A stretch of DNA of 56,337 nt from Porphyromonas sp. COT-290 OH3588 (GCF_000769075.1 NZ_JRFC01000020.1:127523-183859), one strand, 5' to 3'. Shown: positions 17,178 to 26,495, counted from the first letter of the stretch. Notes: generated from the sequence alone by a model not told the origin. Numbers and translations: made by a program.

Positions 17178-20156
17178 ATGTCTAAGAACCGCAAGCGGTA
17201 TCAACAATATACAATCCCACTAGGAATCCTCCTAATCCTTATTTTATCGGCCTGCGTCTTTCGCCGTCCTATACCCCTTGCATCTCCCAAGGTAGAGGCA
17301 GAGCAGGGCAATACGCTCGATACAATCCTTCTCGCAGTACCCGACAGCCCTGCAAAGGCTATTGACACGATCTCTCTACGCATCGATAGCCTCTCGGTAA
17401 CCAACGATAGCCTTCGCCTACTAGATAGCATCTTCGTAGACTCCCTACGCCCTAGGACAGACAGCCTTACCGTAGCAGACAGCATCTCAGTGGTCGATAG
17501 CTTACAGAACCAAGCAGATAGCAGCAAGCGCAACCCCGTAGTAGATGGTTTCGACGACATCATCGAGTACAAGGCCAAGGACTCTATCGTCATGATTGGA
17601 TCCAATCTGGCATATCTCTTTGGGCCAAGTACAGTGGACTACAAGGACAAAGGACTGGAAGCTAACTTTATGCGTATGAATGTGGACAGCAACCTTGTCT
17701 ACGCTCACTACGTACTAGACAGCCTCGGTCGCCCTACGGCTCACCCCAAGTTTAGGGACGGCGACCAAAGCTATGAAGCCAAGACGATGAACTACAACTT
17801 CAAGACATCCAAAGGGTTCATCACTGGGGCCGTAACCAAACAAGGCGAGGGCTATGTCGTGGCTGAGCGTACGAAAAAGGACACAGAGGGGCATATGTAT
17901 ATGGAGGGTGGCACCTACACCACGTGTAGCGACCTAGAGAGTCCCCACTTCTGCCTAAAACTTACCAGAGCCAAGGTACGCACAGGTAAGAATATCGTCG
18001 CAGGGCCATCTTATCTAGAGATCCTAGGCGTACCACTACCTATTGGTTTGCCTTTCGGATTTTTCCCGTTCTCTAGCTCCTACTCCTCTGGGATCATCAT
18101 GCCTAAGTACGGAGAGGAAGCACAGCGAGGCCTCTACTTGCGAGAGGGAGGCTACTACTGGGCGATCAACGACTATGTAGATCTAGCGATCACAGGGGAC
18201 TGGTACAGCCGAGGCTCATGGGGGGTAAATGCTAGCTCCAACTATCGCAAACGCTATAGCTACAATGGCGGATTTAACCTCAGCTACATCGTTACCAAAA
18301 CGGGTGACGAAGATGTGGCAGGCGACTTCACTTCGACCAAAGACTTCCGCATCAACTGGACGCACTCGCAGGACGCCAAGGCAAACCCCAACCAAACCTT
18401 CTCGGCAAGTGTGAACTTCTCCACCAGTAGCTACAACCACAATTCGCTCAACACGCTCTACAACCCGAATCTCTCTGGTCAGAACACCAAGAGCTCATCT
18501 ATCAACTATAGCCGTACGTTCGTCGGTACACCATTCCGCCTCTCAGCCTCAATCGATGCCTCTCAGACCTCATCGACCAAAGAGGTAGCCCTTACCTCGC
18601 CCAATATCTCGGTAAGTATGAACCGTATCTTCCCATTCAAAAGGAAGAAGCGTGTGGGCAAAGAACGGTGGTACGAGAAGATCGGGCTCAGCTACTCAGG
18701 ACAACTACGCAATAGTATCTCGGCCAAAGAAGACGAAGTATTCAAGAAGAACCTCATCAAGGACTGGCGCAATGGTGTCAGCCACAGCATTCCGATCTCG
18801 GCATCGTACAAGATATTTGACTATATAGATATGACGCTTAGCGCCAACTATACGGAGCGCTGGTATAGCTACAAGTCAGTCAAAGAGTACGACCCCACGC
18901 AAGACAGGCTTGTAAGCAAAAGGAAGTACGGCTTCAACCGATCCTACGACTTCAGCACATCGGCTAGCCTCAATACCACACTCTATGGTTTCTTCAAGCC
19001 TTGGCGTATCTTCGGCGACAAATTGCAGATGATTCGCCATCGTATGACTCCAAGCATCGGGATCAGCTACCGCCCCGACTTCAGCGAAGACTTCTGGGGA
19101 TCTTGGCGGCACATCGAGTACACAGACAAGAATGGTAATAGAAAGCAAGAGATCTACTCACTCTTTAGCGATGATCATATCTTCGGAGGAGCAGGCCGAG
19201 GCAAGAGTGCATCACTCAACTTCAGCCTAGACAACAATATCGAAGCAAAGATCCGCAGTAAGCAAGATACGGTAGAGAGCTTCAAGAAAGTCAGCCTTAT
19301 CGATAACTTCTCCGTCAGCACAAGCTATAATATGGCAGCGGATTCGTTTCAGCTGAGCGACATCAATGCACGTATCAACCTCAAGCTCTCCAAGAGCTTC
19401 AACCTCAACCTCAGCGGATCTTTCGACCCTTATATGTACGGGCATACGACTAGCCCCGATGGGACGAAGCGAGAAATAAGGCTCAATAAGCTACGTGTCT
19501 TCAACGGCAGAGGAATTGGCTCGCTCAGAGGGACGGGTACATCATTTAGCTATACTTTCAATAACGGCACTTTCGAGAAGCTCATGAAGCTCTTCAGTGG
19601 CGAGGACAAGGACAAACAGGGTAACAGATCGGGGAAAGACTCTGGCGAAGGCACCGACAATATGCAGGGGCCCAACCAAACGAACCGAGATACATCTCTG
19701 GGAGAGATGGCAGCCAATCAGAATGCTAGTCAAGACGGAGGATCGATGTATGGCAATCAAGACGATATACAGTACGATGCAGACGGCTATGGTATAGCTT
19801 CTGTACCTTGGAATCTCTCAATCAGCTATGGGGTCAATCTCAACCGAACGACCTTCGACTTCGATCGTGACGAGTATAACTATGGGCTAACCCACAGCTT
19901 AATGTTCTCGGGCAGTATACAGCCAACGAAAAATTGGTCGTTCAACTTCAATGCGAGCTATGACTTCCTCAGCAAGAAGATAGCCAACATGACCCTCGGC
20001 ATCAGCCGAGACCTACACTGCTGGAGTTTCACTGCTAGTGCCATTCCGTTTGGCCCGTACAAGAGCTACAATCTGACTATCGGAGTCAAGAGCTCACTAC
20101 TCAAGGATCTCAAGTACGACAAGCACAGCCGTCCTAACCCATCAGTCTGGTATTAG
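17178..20156 (+). CDS. lptD: LptD-like LPS assembly outer-membrane protein
   Basis: A 992-residue protein of the Bacteroidota LptD-like family, the outer-membrane translocon that inserts lipopolysaccharide. A hydrophobic N-terminal segment ending at SAC (about residue 25) serves as signal or lipoprotein-like anchor. A Ser/Asp-rich variable region follows, then an OstA-like jellyroll (IEYKAKDSIV through GGTYTTCSDLESPHFCLKL). The beta-barrel begins with ILGVPLPIGLPFGFFPF, a highly typical LptD segment. A disordered Gly/Asn/Asp insertion lies at about 815-870, probably in an outer loop. Start chosen at MSKNRKR because the longer frame overlaps the promoter. It appears monocistronic. Confidence 0.88.
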   Translation: MSKNRKRYQQYTIPLGILLILILSACVFRRPIPLASPKVEAEQGNTLDTILLAVPDSPAKAIDTISLRIDSLSVTNDSLRLLDSIFVDSLRPRTDSLTVADSISVVDSLQNQADSSKRNPVVDGFDDIIEYKAKDSIVMIGSNLAYLFGPSTVDYKDKGLEANFMRMNVDSNLVYAHYVLDSLGRPTAHPKFRDGDQSYEAKTMNYNFKTSKGFITGAVTKQGEGYVVAERTKKDTEGHMYMEGGTYTTCSDLESPHFCLKLTRAKVRTGKNIVAGPSYLEILGVPLPIGLPFGFFPFSSSYSSGIIMPKYGEEAQRGLYLREGGYYWAINDYVDLAITGDWYSRGSWGVNASSNYRKRYSYNGGFNLSYIVTKTGDEDVAGDFTSTKDFRINWTHSQDAKANPNQTFSASVNFSTSSYNHNSLNTLYNPNLSGQNTKSSSINYSRTFVGTPFRLSASIDASQTSSTKEVALTSPNISVSMNRIFPFKRKKRVGKERWYEKIGLSYSGQLRNSISAKEDEVFKKNLIKDWRNGVSHSIPISASYKIFDYIDMTLSANYTERWYSYKSVKEYDPTQDRLVSKRKYGFNRSYDFSTSASLNTTLYGFFKPWRIFGDKLQMIRHRMTPSIGISYRPDFSEDFWGSWRHIEYTDKNGNRKQEIYSLFSDDHIFGGAGRGKSASLNFSLDNNIEAKIRSKQDTVESFKKVSLIDNFSVSTSYNMAADSFQLSDINARINLKLSKSFNLNLSGSFDPYMYGHTTSPDGTKREIRLNKLRVFNGRGIGSLRGTGTSFSYTFNNGTFEKLMKLFSGEDKDKQGNRSGKDSGEGTDNMQGPNQTNRDTSLGEMAANQNASQDGGSMYGNQDDIQYDADGYGIASVPWNLSISYGVNLNRTTFDFDRDEYNYGLTHSLMFSGSIQPTKNWSFNFNASYDFLSKKIANMTLGISRDLHCWSFTASAIPFGPYKSYNLTIGVKSSLLKDLKYDKHSRPNPSVWY

Positions 20157-20214
20157 TACGATCTAAGTTTGGAAACTCTATTGTACAGAGCGGTAGACTT
20201 CGTCACTTTTTCCG

Positions 20215-20222
20215 TACCTTTG
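20215..20222 (+). promoter_or_regulatory. -7 element of the LysE-family gene
   Basis: TACCTTTG matches TAnnTTTG, 57 bp upstream of ATG 20280. It suggests the LysE and CBM9-like genes are transcribed separately from lptD. Confidence 0.5.
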
Positions 20223-20279
20223 CAAAGATGTTCCCTAAGAAACGATATGAACTAGAGGCAACATCTAGAAAGAACTTGC

Positions 20280-20930
20280 ATGTTACTGACACTAATTAAA
20301 GGTATCATCATAGGTATTATCATCTCAGCTCCACTAGGACCTGTGGGTTTGTTGTGCCTGAGAGAGACCATATATGGCGGACGCAAGGAAGGTTTGCTCA
20401 CAGGTGTAGGAGCCATGATTAGCGATGTCCTATATGGTTTTGTTGTTTACCTAGGTGTGGGCCTAGTCTTGGACTTCGTCGATGCGTACGATGCCGCTCT
20501 GCGCATTTTGGGCGGAGTGATTATTATGATTTTTTGCTATGTGGTTTTTCGCAATGCTGGCAAGGGCGTCAAGCATCAACCCACCAAGCGCCTCAGCAAG
20601 ATACATGGCCTGCGCAAAGTCGTAACGGCTTTCCTCGTCACACTCTCGAACCCTTTCATCATGCTCTTGATCCTACCACTATATACGCGCTTCGGATTTG
20701 TCCGAGAGAGCAGCACGCCCGGGCTAGAACTAGCCCTTGCCCTGACGGCCATAGGCATCGGCTGTATGCTATGGTGGGTACTGCTAACTTACTTGGTTAC
20801 GAAACTCTCACAGCGTATGGGGGACCGTGGTGTAATGTGGATTAGCCGTGGTGTAGCGACAATCCTATTCATCATCGCCATCATTGGTATCTATACAGGG
20901 ATTGAGTCCTATTACTTGGCTCACTATTAG
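20280..20930 (+). CDS. LysE-family amino-acid/metabolite exporter
   Basis: A 216-residue inner-membrane transporter with about six hydrophobic helices. The N-terminal signature IISAPLGPVGLLCLRETIYGGRKEGLLTGVGAMISDVLYG (shown in parts: SAPLGPVG, GGRKEGLLTGVGA, SDVLYG) is characteristic of LysE/RhtB exporters. The mid-protein VTLSNPFIMLL matches the second family signature. The substrate cannot be read from sequence. The CBM9-like gene follows 32 bp later. Confidence 0.88.
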   Translation: MLLTLIKGIIIGIIISAPLGPVGLLCLRETIYGGRKEGLLTGVGAMISDVLYGFVVYLGVGLVLDFVDAYDAALRILGGVIIMIFCYVVFRNAGKGVKHQPTKRLSKIHGLRKVVTAFLVTLSNPFIMLLILPLYTRFGFVRESSTPGLELALALTAIGIGCMLWWVLLTYLVTKLSQRMGDRGVMWISRGVATILFIIAIIGIYTGIESYYLAHY

Positions 20931-20962
20931 TGGCGTCTAACCAACGAAACAGCTACATTAAT

Positions 20963-21610
20963 ATGAAAAGAACAACTATCCCATTCGTCGATCTATCCTC
21001 AGCTTCTATGACCGACCTCCCGCTTCTTCTCGAGAGCAGAGGGCGTCGTCTACATATTGACACCTTGCCTTGGGAGGCCGACTTCCCATATCAACCGATA
21101 GCGGTAGTAGATATTGCCCACTGCCACGAGGGTATTGCTCTGCACTACTTCGTGAGAGGTCTAGATCTACGTACACTATCGGAGGGAGATGGTCACTATG
21201 TTCACGAGGATAGCTGTGTGGAGTTTTTCATGCAACGTGAAGAGGGGGAAGCCTATATCAACTTCGAGTTTAATGCCGCAGGTGTCTGCTACGCCTCTCA
21301 TCACCCAAGAGTTGGCGAAGGGACTGGCTTCACTGCTGAGGAGTTTGCGACAATCCGCCGCCATGCTACATATACCGATCAGAAGCTAGACCAAACAGGC
21401 CTGCATACGTGGGAGCTAACTGCCCTAATCCCATGGACGACCATGGGCTATGCCGAGGGAGAGCGCCCACAGTCAATGCGAGCTAACTTCTACAAGTGTG
21501 CAGACGGTACAGCACACCCACACTACCTATCTTGGTCGCCAATCGTAGAGGAGCAACCAGCCTTTCACAGACCTCAGTTTTTTGGTGAGCTGATTTTTGA
21601 GCAAGCCTAG
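20963..21610 (+). CDS. CBM9-like carbohydrate-binding family protein
   Basis: A 215-residue protein resembling the Bacteroidota carbohydrate-binding family 9-like domain: VEFFMQ, YINFEFNAAG, HTWELTALIPW and ANFYKCADGTAHPHYLSWSPI are the typical core strands. No signal peptide is evident, so it may be cytoplasmic. The start is set at ATG 20963 (MKRTTIPF); a GTG at 20930 in the same frame would add 11 residues and overlap the LysE stop. It converges with the glycosyltransferase gene, and the two stop codons share the four bases CTAG at 21607-21610. Confidence 0.78.
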   Translation: MKRTTIPFVDLSSASMTDLPLLLESRGRRLHIDTLPWEADFPYQPIAVVDIAHCHEGIALHYFVRGLDLRTLSEGDGHYVHEDSCVEFFMQREEGEAYINFEFNAAGVCYASHHPRVGEGTGFTAEEFATIRRHATYTDQKLDQTGLHTWELTALIPWTTMGYAEGERPQSMRANFYKCADGTAHPHYLSWSPIVEEQPAFHRPQFFGELIFEQA

Positions 21611-22632
21611 AGTTGGCTGTAATGTTTCTGTCCGCTAAGGTAATATCGGCGAAGCAGACTAAATGTTTTGATACCCTCGGGGTTCGGAACCTTTGTTTGG
21701 GCTAAGTTCTCTCGTCGATCAGCCTCGAAGTCGGGACGCATTGTACGATAATCTCGATACGCCTGCCAAACTGCCCTAGCATGGCGCACTTGCCCACGCA
21801 GCAAGAAGACCAATAGAGCCAAACAATCCAACAAAATACGTACCCGAAGTACTGCCTCAAGGCGTGCTTCGGGTAAATTTTTGTAGAGCATAAGCAGATT
21901 ATTGCGGAAGTTGAGGTAGGTTTTGCGCGGATGCTCCGCTGCTAGACTAGCACCTCCCACATGATAGACTATCGAATGGGGAGCTAGAGCAATTCTCCCT
22001 CCCCGAGCTACTACACGCCAACAGAGATCTATCTCCTCTTGATGCGCGAAGAAGCGAGCATCGAGTCCCCCAGCCTGCAAGTAAGCCTCTCGGCGAATGA
22101 TCAGACACGCACCAGATGCCCAGAGCAGATCTGTCGCAACTTCATCATACTGCCCCCTATCCGCCTCCAAGGTATCGAAGATACGCCCCCGACAAAATGG
22201 GTAACCATATACATCTAGATAGCCTCCAGCAGCTCCTGCATACTCAAACATCTCAGGCGAACGATAGGCACGTATCTTGGGTTGTACTGCCGAGATGTCC
22301 GAAGAGTGTTCAAGCAAAGCAAGAGGCTCATCGAGCCAGCCTGCGGTCAGGGCCACATCACTGTTGAGGAGGACGATTACCGAGTGCTCAAGCATCTCTA
22401 TTGCCCTATTGTAACCGAGGGCAAACCCATAGTTTTGGTCAAATGCAATACATCGAACATCGGGATAATGGCTCTGTAAATAGGCGACCGAATCATCGGA
22501 CGAACCGTTATCAACAATGATTAGCTCCGCTTCGGCTGGCGTAAACGCAACCCAAGAGGGCATAAACTGCTCGAGCAGTCTACGGCCATTCCAGTTCAAG
22601 ACAACGACAGCTACACGCCTGAGTCTTTCCAT
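21607..22632 (-). CDS. Glycosyltransferase family 2
   Basis: A 341-residue GT-A glycosyltransferase. Motifs are AVVVLNWNGRRLL at the start, ELIIVDNGSSDDSV, VLLNSDVAL (the DxD-like metal site region), an FFAHQEEIDLCWR acid motif and a C-terminal hydrophobic stretch (LLDCLALLVFLL) that may contact the membrane. It resembles rhamnosyltransferase-type enzymes of LPS or capsule synthesis. The start is set at MERLRR (22632), 5 bp after the acyltransferase stop; the longer frame to 22770 only reads through that gene. Last gene of the 25685-21607 operon, fitting an envelope-glycolipid role. Confidence 0.92.
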   Translation of the reverse strand: MERLRRVAVVVLNWNGRRLLEQFMPSWVAFTPAEAELIIVDNGSSDDSVAYLQSHYPDVRCIAFDQNYGFALGYNRAIEMLEHSVIVLLNSDVALTAGWLDEPLALLEHSSDISAVQPKIRAYRSPEMFEYAGAAGGYLDVYGYPFCRGRIFDTLEADRGQYDEVATDLLWASGACLIIRREAYLQAGGLDARFFAHQEEIDLCWRVVARGGRIALAPHSIVYHVGGASLAAEHPRKTYLNFRNNLLMLYKNLPEARLEAVLRVRILLDCLALLVFLLRGQVRHARAVWQAYRDYRTMRPDFEADRRENLAQTKVPNPEGIKTFSLLRRYYLSGQKHYSQL

Positions 22633-22636
22633 CGGA

Positions 22637-23554
22637 CTAGTTGATTTGAGAGGGAGTGGATTGCGCCTCGGGGGGCTTGAGCTTCCACCTGCGATGACTC
22701 CAGAGCCAGCAGGCGGGATCTCGCCGAATAGTTTGCTCGAGCTCGTGGATATAGAGCTTGGTGAGCTCATGCCTTGGCAGCAAGTGTGGGTTAGCGCTCA
22801 GCAGCTTCATTCGGCCAGTATAACAACGATTGTTATGACGAACGACGTCCATATACACCACGGGCAACTGATACTTGGCAGCCAAACGCTCCGCTCCGTC
22901 GAGGAACGCAGTAGGCTGATTGAGGAAATCTGCCCAAAGGCCCACTCGACCGTCCTGCCCGGGTGTCTGGTCTGCGATGAAAGCAATGGTATGCCCAGAG
23001 TCTGGGCTCTGACGCATCAGCTGAATCAATCGTCTACCGACTTGGTCTTTGGGGGTCGTCATCGAGCCGAGTGCGGAGCGCATCTCTAGCTGTACCCGAT
23101 CTAGCGCCTCATCTTTGAGGGGGCGGTAGAGCTGCTCCTGCTGAATGCCAATCTCGTCGAAGTAGATTTGTCCTGCACTGAACAACTCCCAATTACCACA
23201 GTGCCCCATGAGAACAAGGGAGAGAGGTTTGCCCTCTGCTTTGAGCATGGCGAAGATCTCCATACCCTCGACAAGCATATGCTCCCGCTTAATGACCTCG
23301 GTGGGCTGAGCTAGTAATTTGGGAGAAGAAAGGAACTGAAAAACCAAATGGTCATAGAAGTCGTGAGCAATACGCTCTAGCTCGGCAGTACTCTTCTCGG
23401 GGAAGCTACGCTTGAGATTGTCGTAGACCACAGCACGGCGATAGGCTATGGGGCCTCTAAGCAGTGCAGCAATACCTTTGCTCAGGGCTGTGAGTACGCC
23501 CCAAGGCAGACGTCTGAGCAGAGCAAAAAAGGACTTGTACAACTGGTATTTCAT
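22637..23554 (-). CDS. LpxL/HtrB-type lysophospholipid acyltransferase
   Basis: A 305-residue inner-membrane acyltransferase of the lipid A late-acyltransferase family. The catalytic HX4E motif is GHCGNWE with H118 and E123. ADQTPG and FLDGAERLA are further family blocks, and the N-terminal LLRRLPWGVLTALSKGIAALL gives the membrane anchor. It probably adds a secondary acyl chain to lipid A. It begins 13 bp after mtaB, and a TACCTTTG box lies in that gap right next to the ATG, so it may also be transcribed from its own, nearly leaderless, promoter. Confidence 0.92.
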   Translation of the reverse strand: MKYQLYKSFFALLRRLPWGVLTALSKGIAALLRGPIAYRRAVVYDNLKRSFPEKSTAELERIAHDFYDHLVFQFLSSPKLLAQPTEVIKREHMLVEGMEIFAMLKAEGKPLSLVLMGHCGNWELFSAGQIYFDEIGIQQEQLYRPLKDEALDRVQLEMRSALGSMTTPKDQVGRRLIQLMRQSPDSGHTIAFIADQTPGQDGRVGLWADFLNQPTAFLDGAERLAAKYQLPVVYMDVVRHNNRCYTGRMKLLSANPHLLPRHELTKLYIHELEQTIRRDPACWLWSHRRWKLKPPEAQSTPSQIN

Positions 23555-23558
23555 ACCG

Positions 23559-23566
23559 CAAAGGTA
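23559..23566 (-). promoter_or_regulatory. Possible internal -7 element before the acyltransferase gene
   Basis: TACCTTTG on the minus strand matches TAnnTTTG but ends only 4 bp before the ATG at 23554. If used, the mRNA would begin at or beside the start codon. Confidence 0.35.
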
Positions 23567-23567
23567 G

Positions 23568-24881
23568 TTAGATTAGGAATAATCCCGTATCGCTCAGCCC
23601 TGTAGTTTGTACCAGCTCCATTGACCCGACCCGATCGGCTTGATATGGGCGGCCAACACGTACATAATTGTCGGAGTAGCCCGTCATCCAGCCATCGTCA
23701 TTGCCCTCCTCCCAGATCACACGCATCTCTCGACCTATATTGGCCTCGTAGAATGCCCTGAGCTTATCCTCCGAGAGCCTCTGCAATCTCTGGCTACGCC
23801 TGTGCTTTTCTCTTGGGTCTACGCTATGGGCAATGCGCAGAGCCATCGTACCTGACCGTTCGGAATAGCTGAAGACATGGAGCTGAGAGCAGTCCAACTC
23901 TGTGAGATAATCTACACAAGCCTCATAGTACTCTAGGAGCTCGCCTCTAGTACCCACGATCACATCTACCCCAATGAAAGCCTCGGGCAGACGCTCTCGG
24001 ATATAGGCGACTCTACGAGAAAACAGTGCAGTATCGTATCTACGACGCATCAGCTTGAGGACCTCATCACTACCACTCTGCAGAGGGATATGGAAGTGTG
24101 GTGCTATACGTTGGCTCTCGGCACAGAAATCAATAATATCCTCTGTGAGCAGATTTGGCTCAATCGAGCCTATACGGAAGCGCCGAATACCAGAGATAGT
24201 ATCGAGAGCCTTGAGCAAATCGAGGAAACTCTCTCCTGTGCTACGACCAAAATCTCCGATATTCACCCCTGTAAGTACAATCTCCAAGCCCCCCAACTGC
24301 TCGATGCGTCGAGCCTCCTGCACAATCTGAGCAATAGAGCCATTACGGCTACGGCCTCGTGCTTTGGGGATAGTGCAGTAGGTACAGTGGTAGTCGCATC
24401 CGTCCTGCACCTTGAGGTAGTGGCGGGTACGCTGGTCGCTCGAGGAACTGATGTGGAAGTGCTCAATATCCTTGGTCGCCGTCGTAATCGTCTGAGCTTG
24501 ATCTTGCTCTCGGCTCAGCTCCAGCTGACTAAGATAGTGCACGACATCGAGCTTCTGCTCGGAGCCAAGTACCAAATTGACGCCCTCGATCTGGGCGACC
24601 TCCTCTGGGCTAAGCTGAGCATAGCAGCCCGTTACCACGACGAAAGCCCCGGGGTGCTCTCGATGGGCCTTACGAATCATATAGCGACACTTCTTGTCCG
24701 CCAGCTCCGTCACTGAACAAGTATTGATCACACAGATATCGGCATGCTCTCCCGTGCGCGCAGTGCGCACGCCTTGTGCCAACAAAGACCTCCCGATGTG
24801 AGAGGTCTCTGCGAAGTTTAGCTTACAACCCAGTGTATAGTAGGCTGCAGTTTTGTTCTCAAATATAGAGTGATCTGTCAT
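23568..24881 (-). CDS. mtaB: tRNA (t6A37) methylthiotransferase MtaB
   Basis: A 437-residue radical-SAM methylthiotransferase that converts t6A37 to ms2t6A37 in tRNAs reading ANN codons. The N-terminal UPF0004 domain has cluster cysteines C19, C55 and C86. The radical-SAM motif CDYHCTYC gives C162, C166 and C169, followed by IPKARGRSRNG. The C-terminus is a TRAM-like domain. Length is normal for MtaB. Its ATG follows directly on the stop codon of the membrane-protein gene upstream, so the two are likely translationally coupled. Confidence 0.95.
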   Translation of the reverse strand: MTDHSIFENKTAAYYTLGCKLNFAETSHIGRSLLAQGVRTARTGEHADICVINTCSVTELADKKCRYMIRKAHREHPGAFVVVTGCYAQLSPEEVAQIEGVNLVLGSEQKLDVVHYLSQLELSREQDQAQTITTATKDIEHFHISSSSDQRTRHYLKVQDGCDYHCTYCTIPKARGRSRNGSIAQIVQEARRIEQLGGLEIVLTGVNIGDFGRSTGESFLDLLKALDTISGIRRFRIGSIEPNLLTEDIIDFCAESQRIAPHFHIPLQSGSDEVLKLMRRRYDTALFSRRVAYIRERLPEAFIGVDVIVGTRGELLEYYEACVDYLTELDCSQLHVFSYSERSGTMALRIAHSVDPREKHRRSQRLQRLSEDKLRAFYEANIGREMRVIWEEGNDDGWMTGYSDNYVRVGRPYQADRVGSMELVQTTGLSDTGLFLI

Positions 24882-25307
24882 CTAATGTTGATTATTGCTA
24901 GAGCGAGGAGCAAAGATAAGCATAAGATAGGTGCGAATAGAACCCACTAACGCAATGCCCAAGCCAGTATAGAAGCCAGCAATGAAAGTATAGCTAACGA
25001 ACCCCGAGTAGCGTAGAGCAATACCTAGGGTCATCATGAAGGCCATAATCGCCCATGATGATGGGGTAAAACAGCGATAAATGGGCAGAAACTCCCGACC
25101 ACTCTGCTGTATTACCTTGATATTTTTGGCCACGACCCTAGGGAATATCCCCAGAGCAAAGAAGATGTACGCCCCAAAAGCCCAGTAAATCTTGGCCGAA
25201 GATGCAAGATTCCAGACCCCGTAAGCAATATACAGTACCTTGGCACCTGCGACAAGCCACAGCAAGCTAGCTATGATGTAGAGTCCTCTATGTGATATTT
25301 TCGTCAT
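24882..25307 (-). CDS. Unknown four-helix membrane protein
   Basis: A 141-residue protein with four predicted membrane segments (about residues 8-28, 40-57, 86-104 and 108-130) and short charged ends. No family was recognised. It is placed 12 bp after the DUF3276 gene and directly abuts mtaB, so it is part of the same operon. Confidence 0.82.
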   Translation of the reverse strand: MTKISHRGLYIIASLLWLVAGAKVLYIAYGVWNLASSAKIYWAFGAYIFFALGIFPRVVAKNIKVIQQSGREFLPIYRCFTPSSWAIMAFMMTLGIALRYSGFVSYTFIAGFYTGLGIALVGSIRTYLMLIFAPRSSNNQH

Positions 25308-25319
25308 TGTATGTGAATA

Positions 25320-25685
25320 TTACTCCATCTCCTCTTGTAGGAACTGATCCACATCAGGTATGTTCACTGGAGTAATAGCACTATCCATTCCTGCTGTGTG
25401 ATCTAGCCCCACACCTCTCTCCTCTTCGGCTTCTTGACCCGAAAGTGTACCAAAGGTACTAATAACTTCCTCAAGTCCTTGTACAAACTTGTCGATATCT
25501 TCCTCATAGACAAAGACACGCTGGCGCTCTCTCTGCCCAGTACGGGTATTGATACGACTCTCGGAGATAACCAAATAGTTATTCCCCTGCTGATCCTGCT
25601 TCGCATCTAAATAATAGAAACGTGATCCAGCCTTGACACACTTGGAGAAAAGCTCCTTAGATGCCGAATATTCTTTTTCTTTCAT
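25320..25685 (-). CDS. DUF3276 (PUR-type) nucleic-acid-binding protein
   Basis: A 121-residue protein matching the bacterial PUR-alpha-like family found across Bacteroidota. The core KAGSRFYYLDAKQDQQGNNYLVISESR region (parts: SRFYYLDAK, NYLVISES) and QRVFVYEEDIDKFVQGLEEVI form the beta-beta-beta-alpha PUR repeat. The tail is acidic and probably disordered. Family members bind single-stranded DNA or RNA. The start is set at MKEKEYSASKELF (25685); an upstream ATG at 25724 would add 13 residues of no family resemblance. First gene of the operon running to 21607. Confidence 0.88.
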   Translation of the reverse strand: MKEKEYSASKELFSKCVKAGSRFYYLDAKQDQQGNNYLVISESRINTRTGQRERQRVFVYEEDIDKFVQGLEEVISTFGTLSGQEAEEERGVGLDHTAGMDSAITPVNIPDVDQFLQEEME

Positions 25686-26101
25686 ACTGTAATCTCTTCC
25701 TCTAGTTGTATTAAGAGTTATCATTATTGAGACCTAATCCACCTATTAAAATTGTTCCCTAGCGAGGTGCATTCTACATGATAACTACCAATATAGTACT
25801 TTTTGTTTGGTCATTAGTTAATATTTCTAAACACTAATCGAGCAAGAAACATCATTTTATATGTTATTTTTTGATAAACAAGACCAACACAACAAGCCTT
25901 TTCCCCTAGTTACAAGCGAATTAAACAGATCAGCCGCCAACGATATTTTTCACACAATTGGGTGCAAAGAAACTTACGCCTGTATACGCACAGACTCGAA
26001 GCCTAGCAGACTCTCAAGCTCTCGACAAGGTATAGGATACCATGAGAGGGACAAAAGACCGAGAAATTAGCGATGGCAAAGATAGGTTAAGCGGCAAAAT
26101 T
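25686..26101. other. Gene-free gap upstream of the DUF3276 gene
   Basis: About 415 bp of AT-rich then mixed sequence. A 69-codon open frame exists at 25861-26070 but has no family resemblance. No TAnnTTTG box in the expected place for the DUF3276 operon was found. Confidence 0.5.
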
Positions 26102-26184
26102 CTCTAGAGCAAACTTAGCTCTATATAGAGCAAGGTTACCTCTACATAGAGCAAGCCTATCTCTATATAGAGCTAAGCTTGCTC
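26102..26184. repeat. 21-bp periodic array of CTCTATATAGAG palindromes
   Basis: Units start at 26102 (17 bp, shortened palindrome CTCTAGAG), 26119, 26140 and 26161 (21 bp each), ending in a partial CTC. Each unit is the palindrome CTCTATATAGAG (or CTCTACATAGAG) plus a 9-bp spacer beginning CAA or CTA. Spacers with flanks also form palindromes, for example GAGCTAAGCTTGCTC-like sequences. It lies in the 903-bp gap between the DUF3276 and EEP-nuclease genes and recalls the 22-bp array at 7355 in design, though not in sequence. Confidence 0.8.
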
Positions 26185-26495
26185 CAAAGTTTCCGCCCAA
26201 GAAAGCGCAGGGCGCTCGTCCCCCTATACCAAAGACTACTGCTAGCAAGCCCAGAGCCGTTCACCAGAATATGGCTAGTGGACGACCTGCATCATGCATA
26301 AACGGCTGTGGGGTCTACAAAGTTTAATCCGCACGCATTTAGTCGTCTGCCTGAGATCAGACACCTATTTGTGGCACCCTTGGCTCAATCTCTGCATCTT
26401 CCATTGACACATCTCGTACTCTTTACGGAGGCTGCTGCAGCAATAAATCCTACAACAGTTCCTCTCCTACCAGAGAACTCTCCCAAACACAAAAA

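Noticed and set aside
25861-26070. 69-codon frame in the DUF3276-nuclease gap
   Set aside because: No recognisable domain or signal peptide; the neighbourhood is non-coding with repeats.
26102-26184. CRISPR array
   Set aside because: Period is 21 bp with 9-bp spacers; no cas genes nearby.
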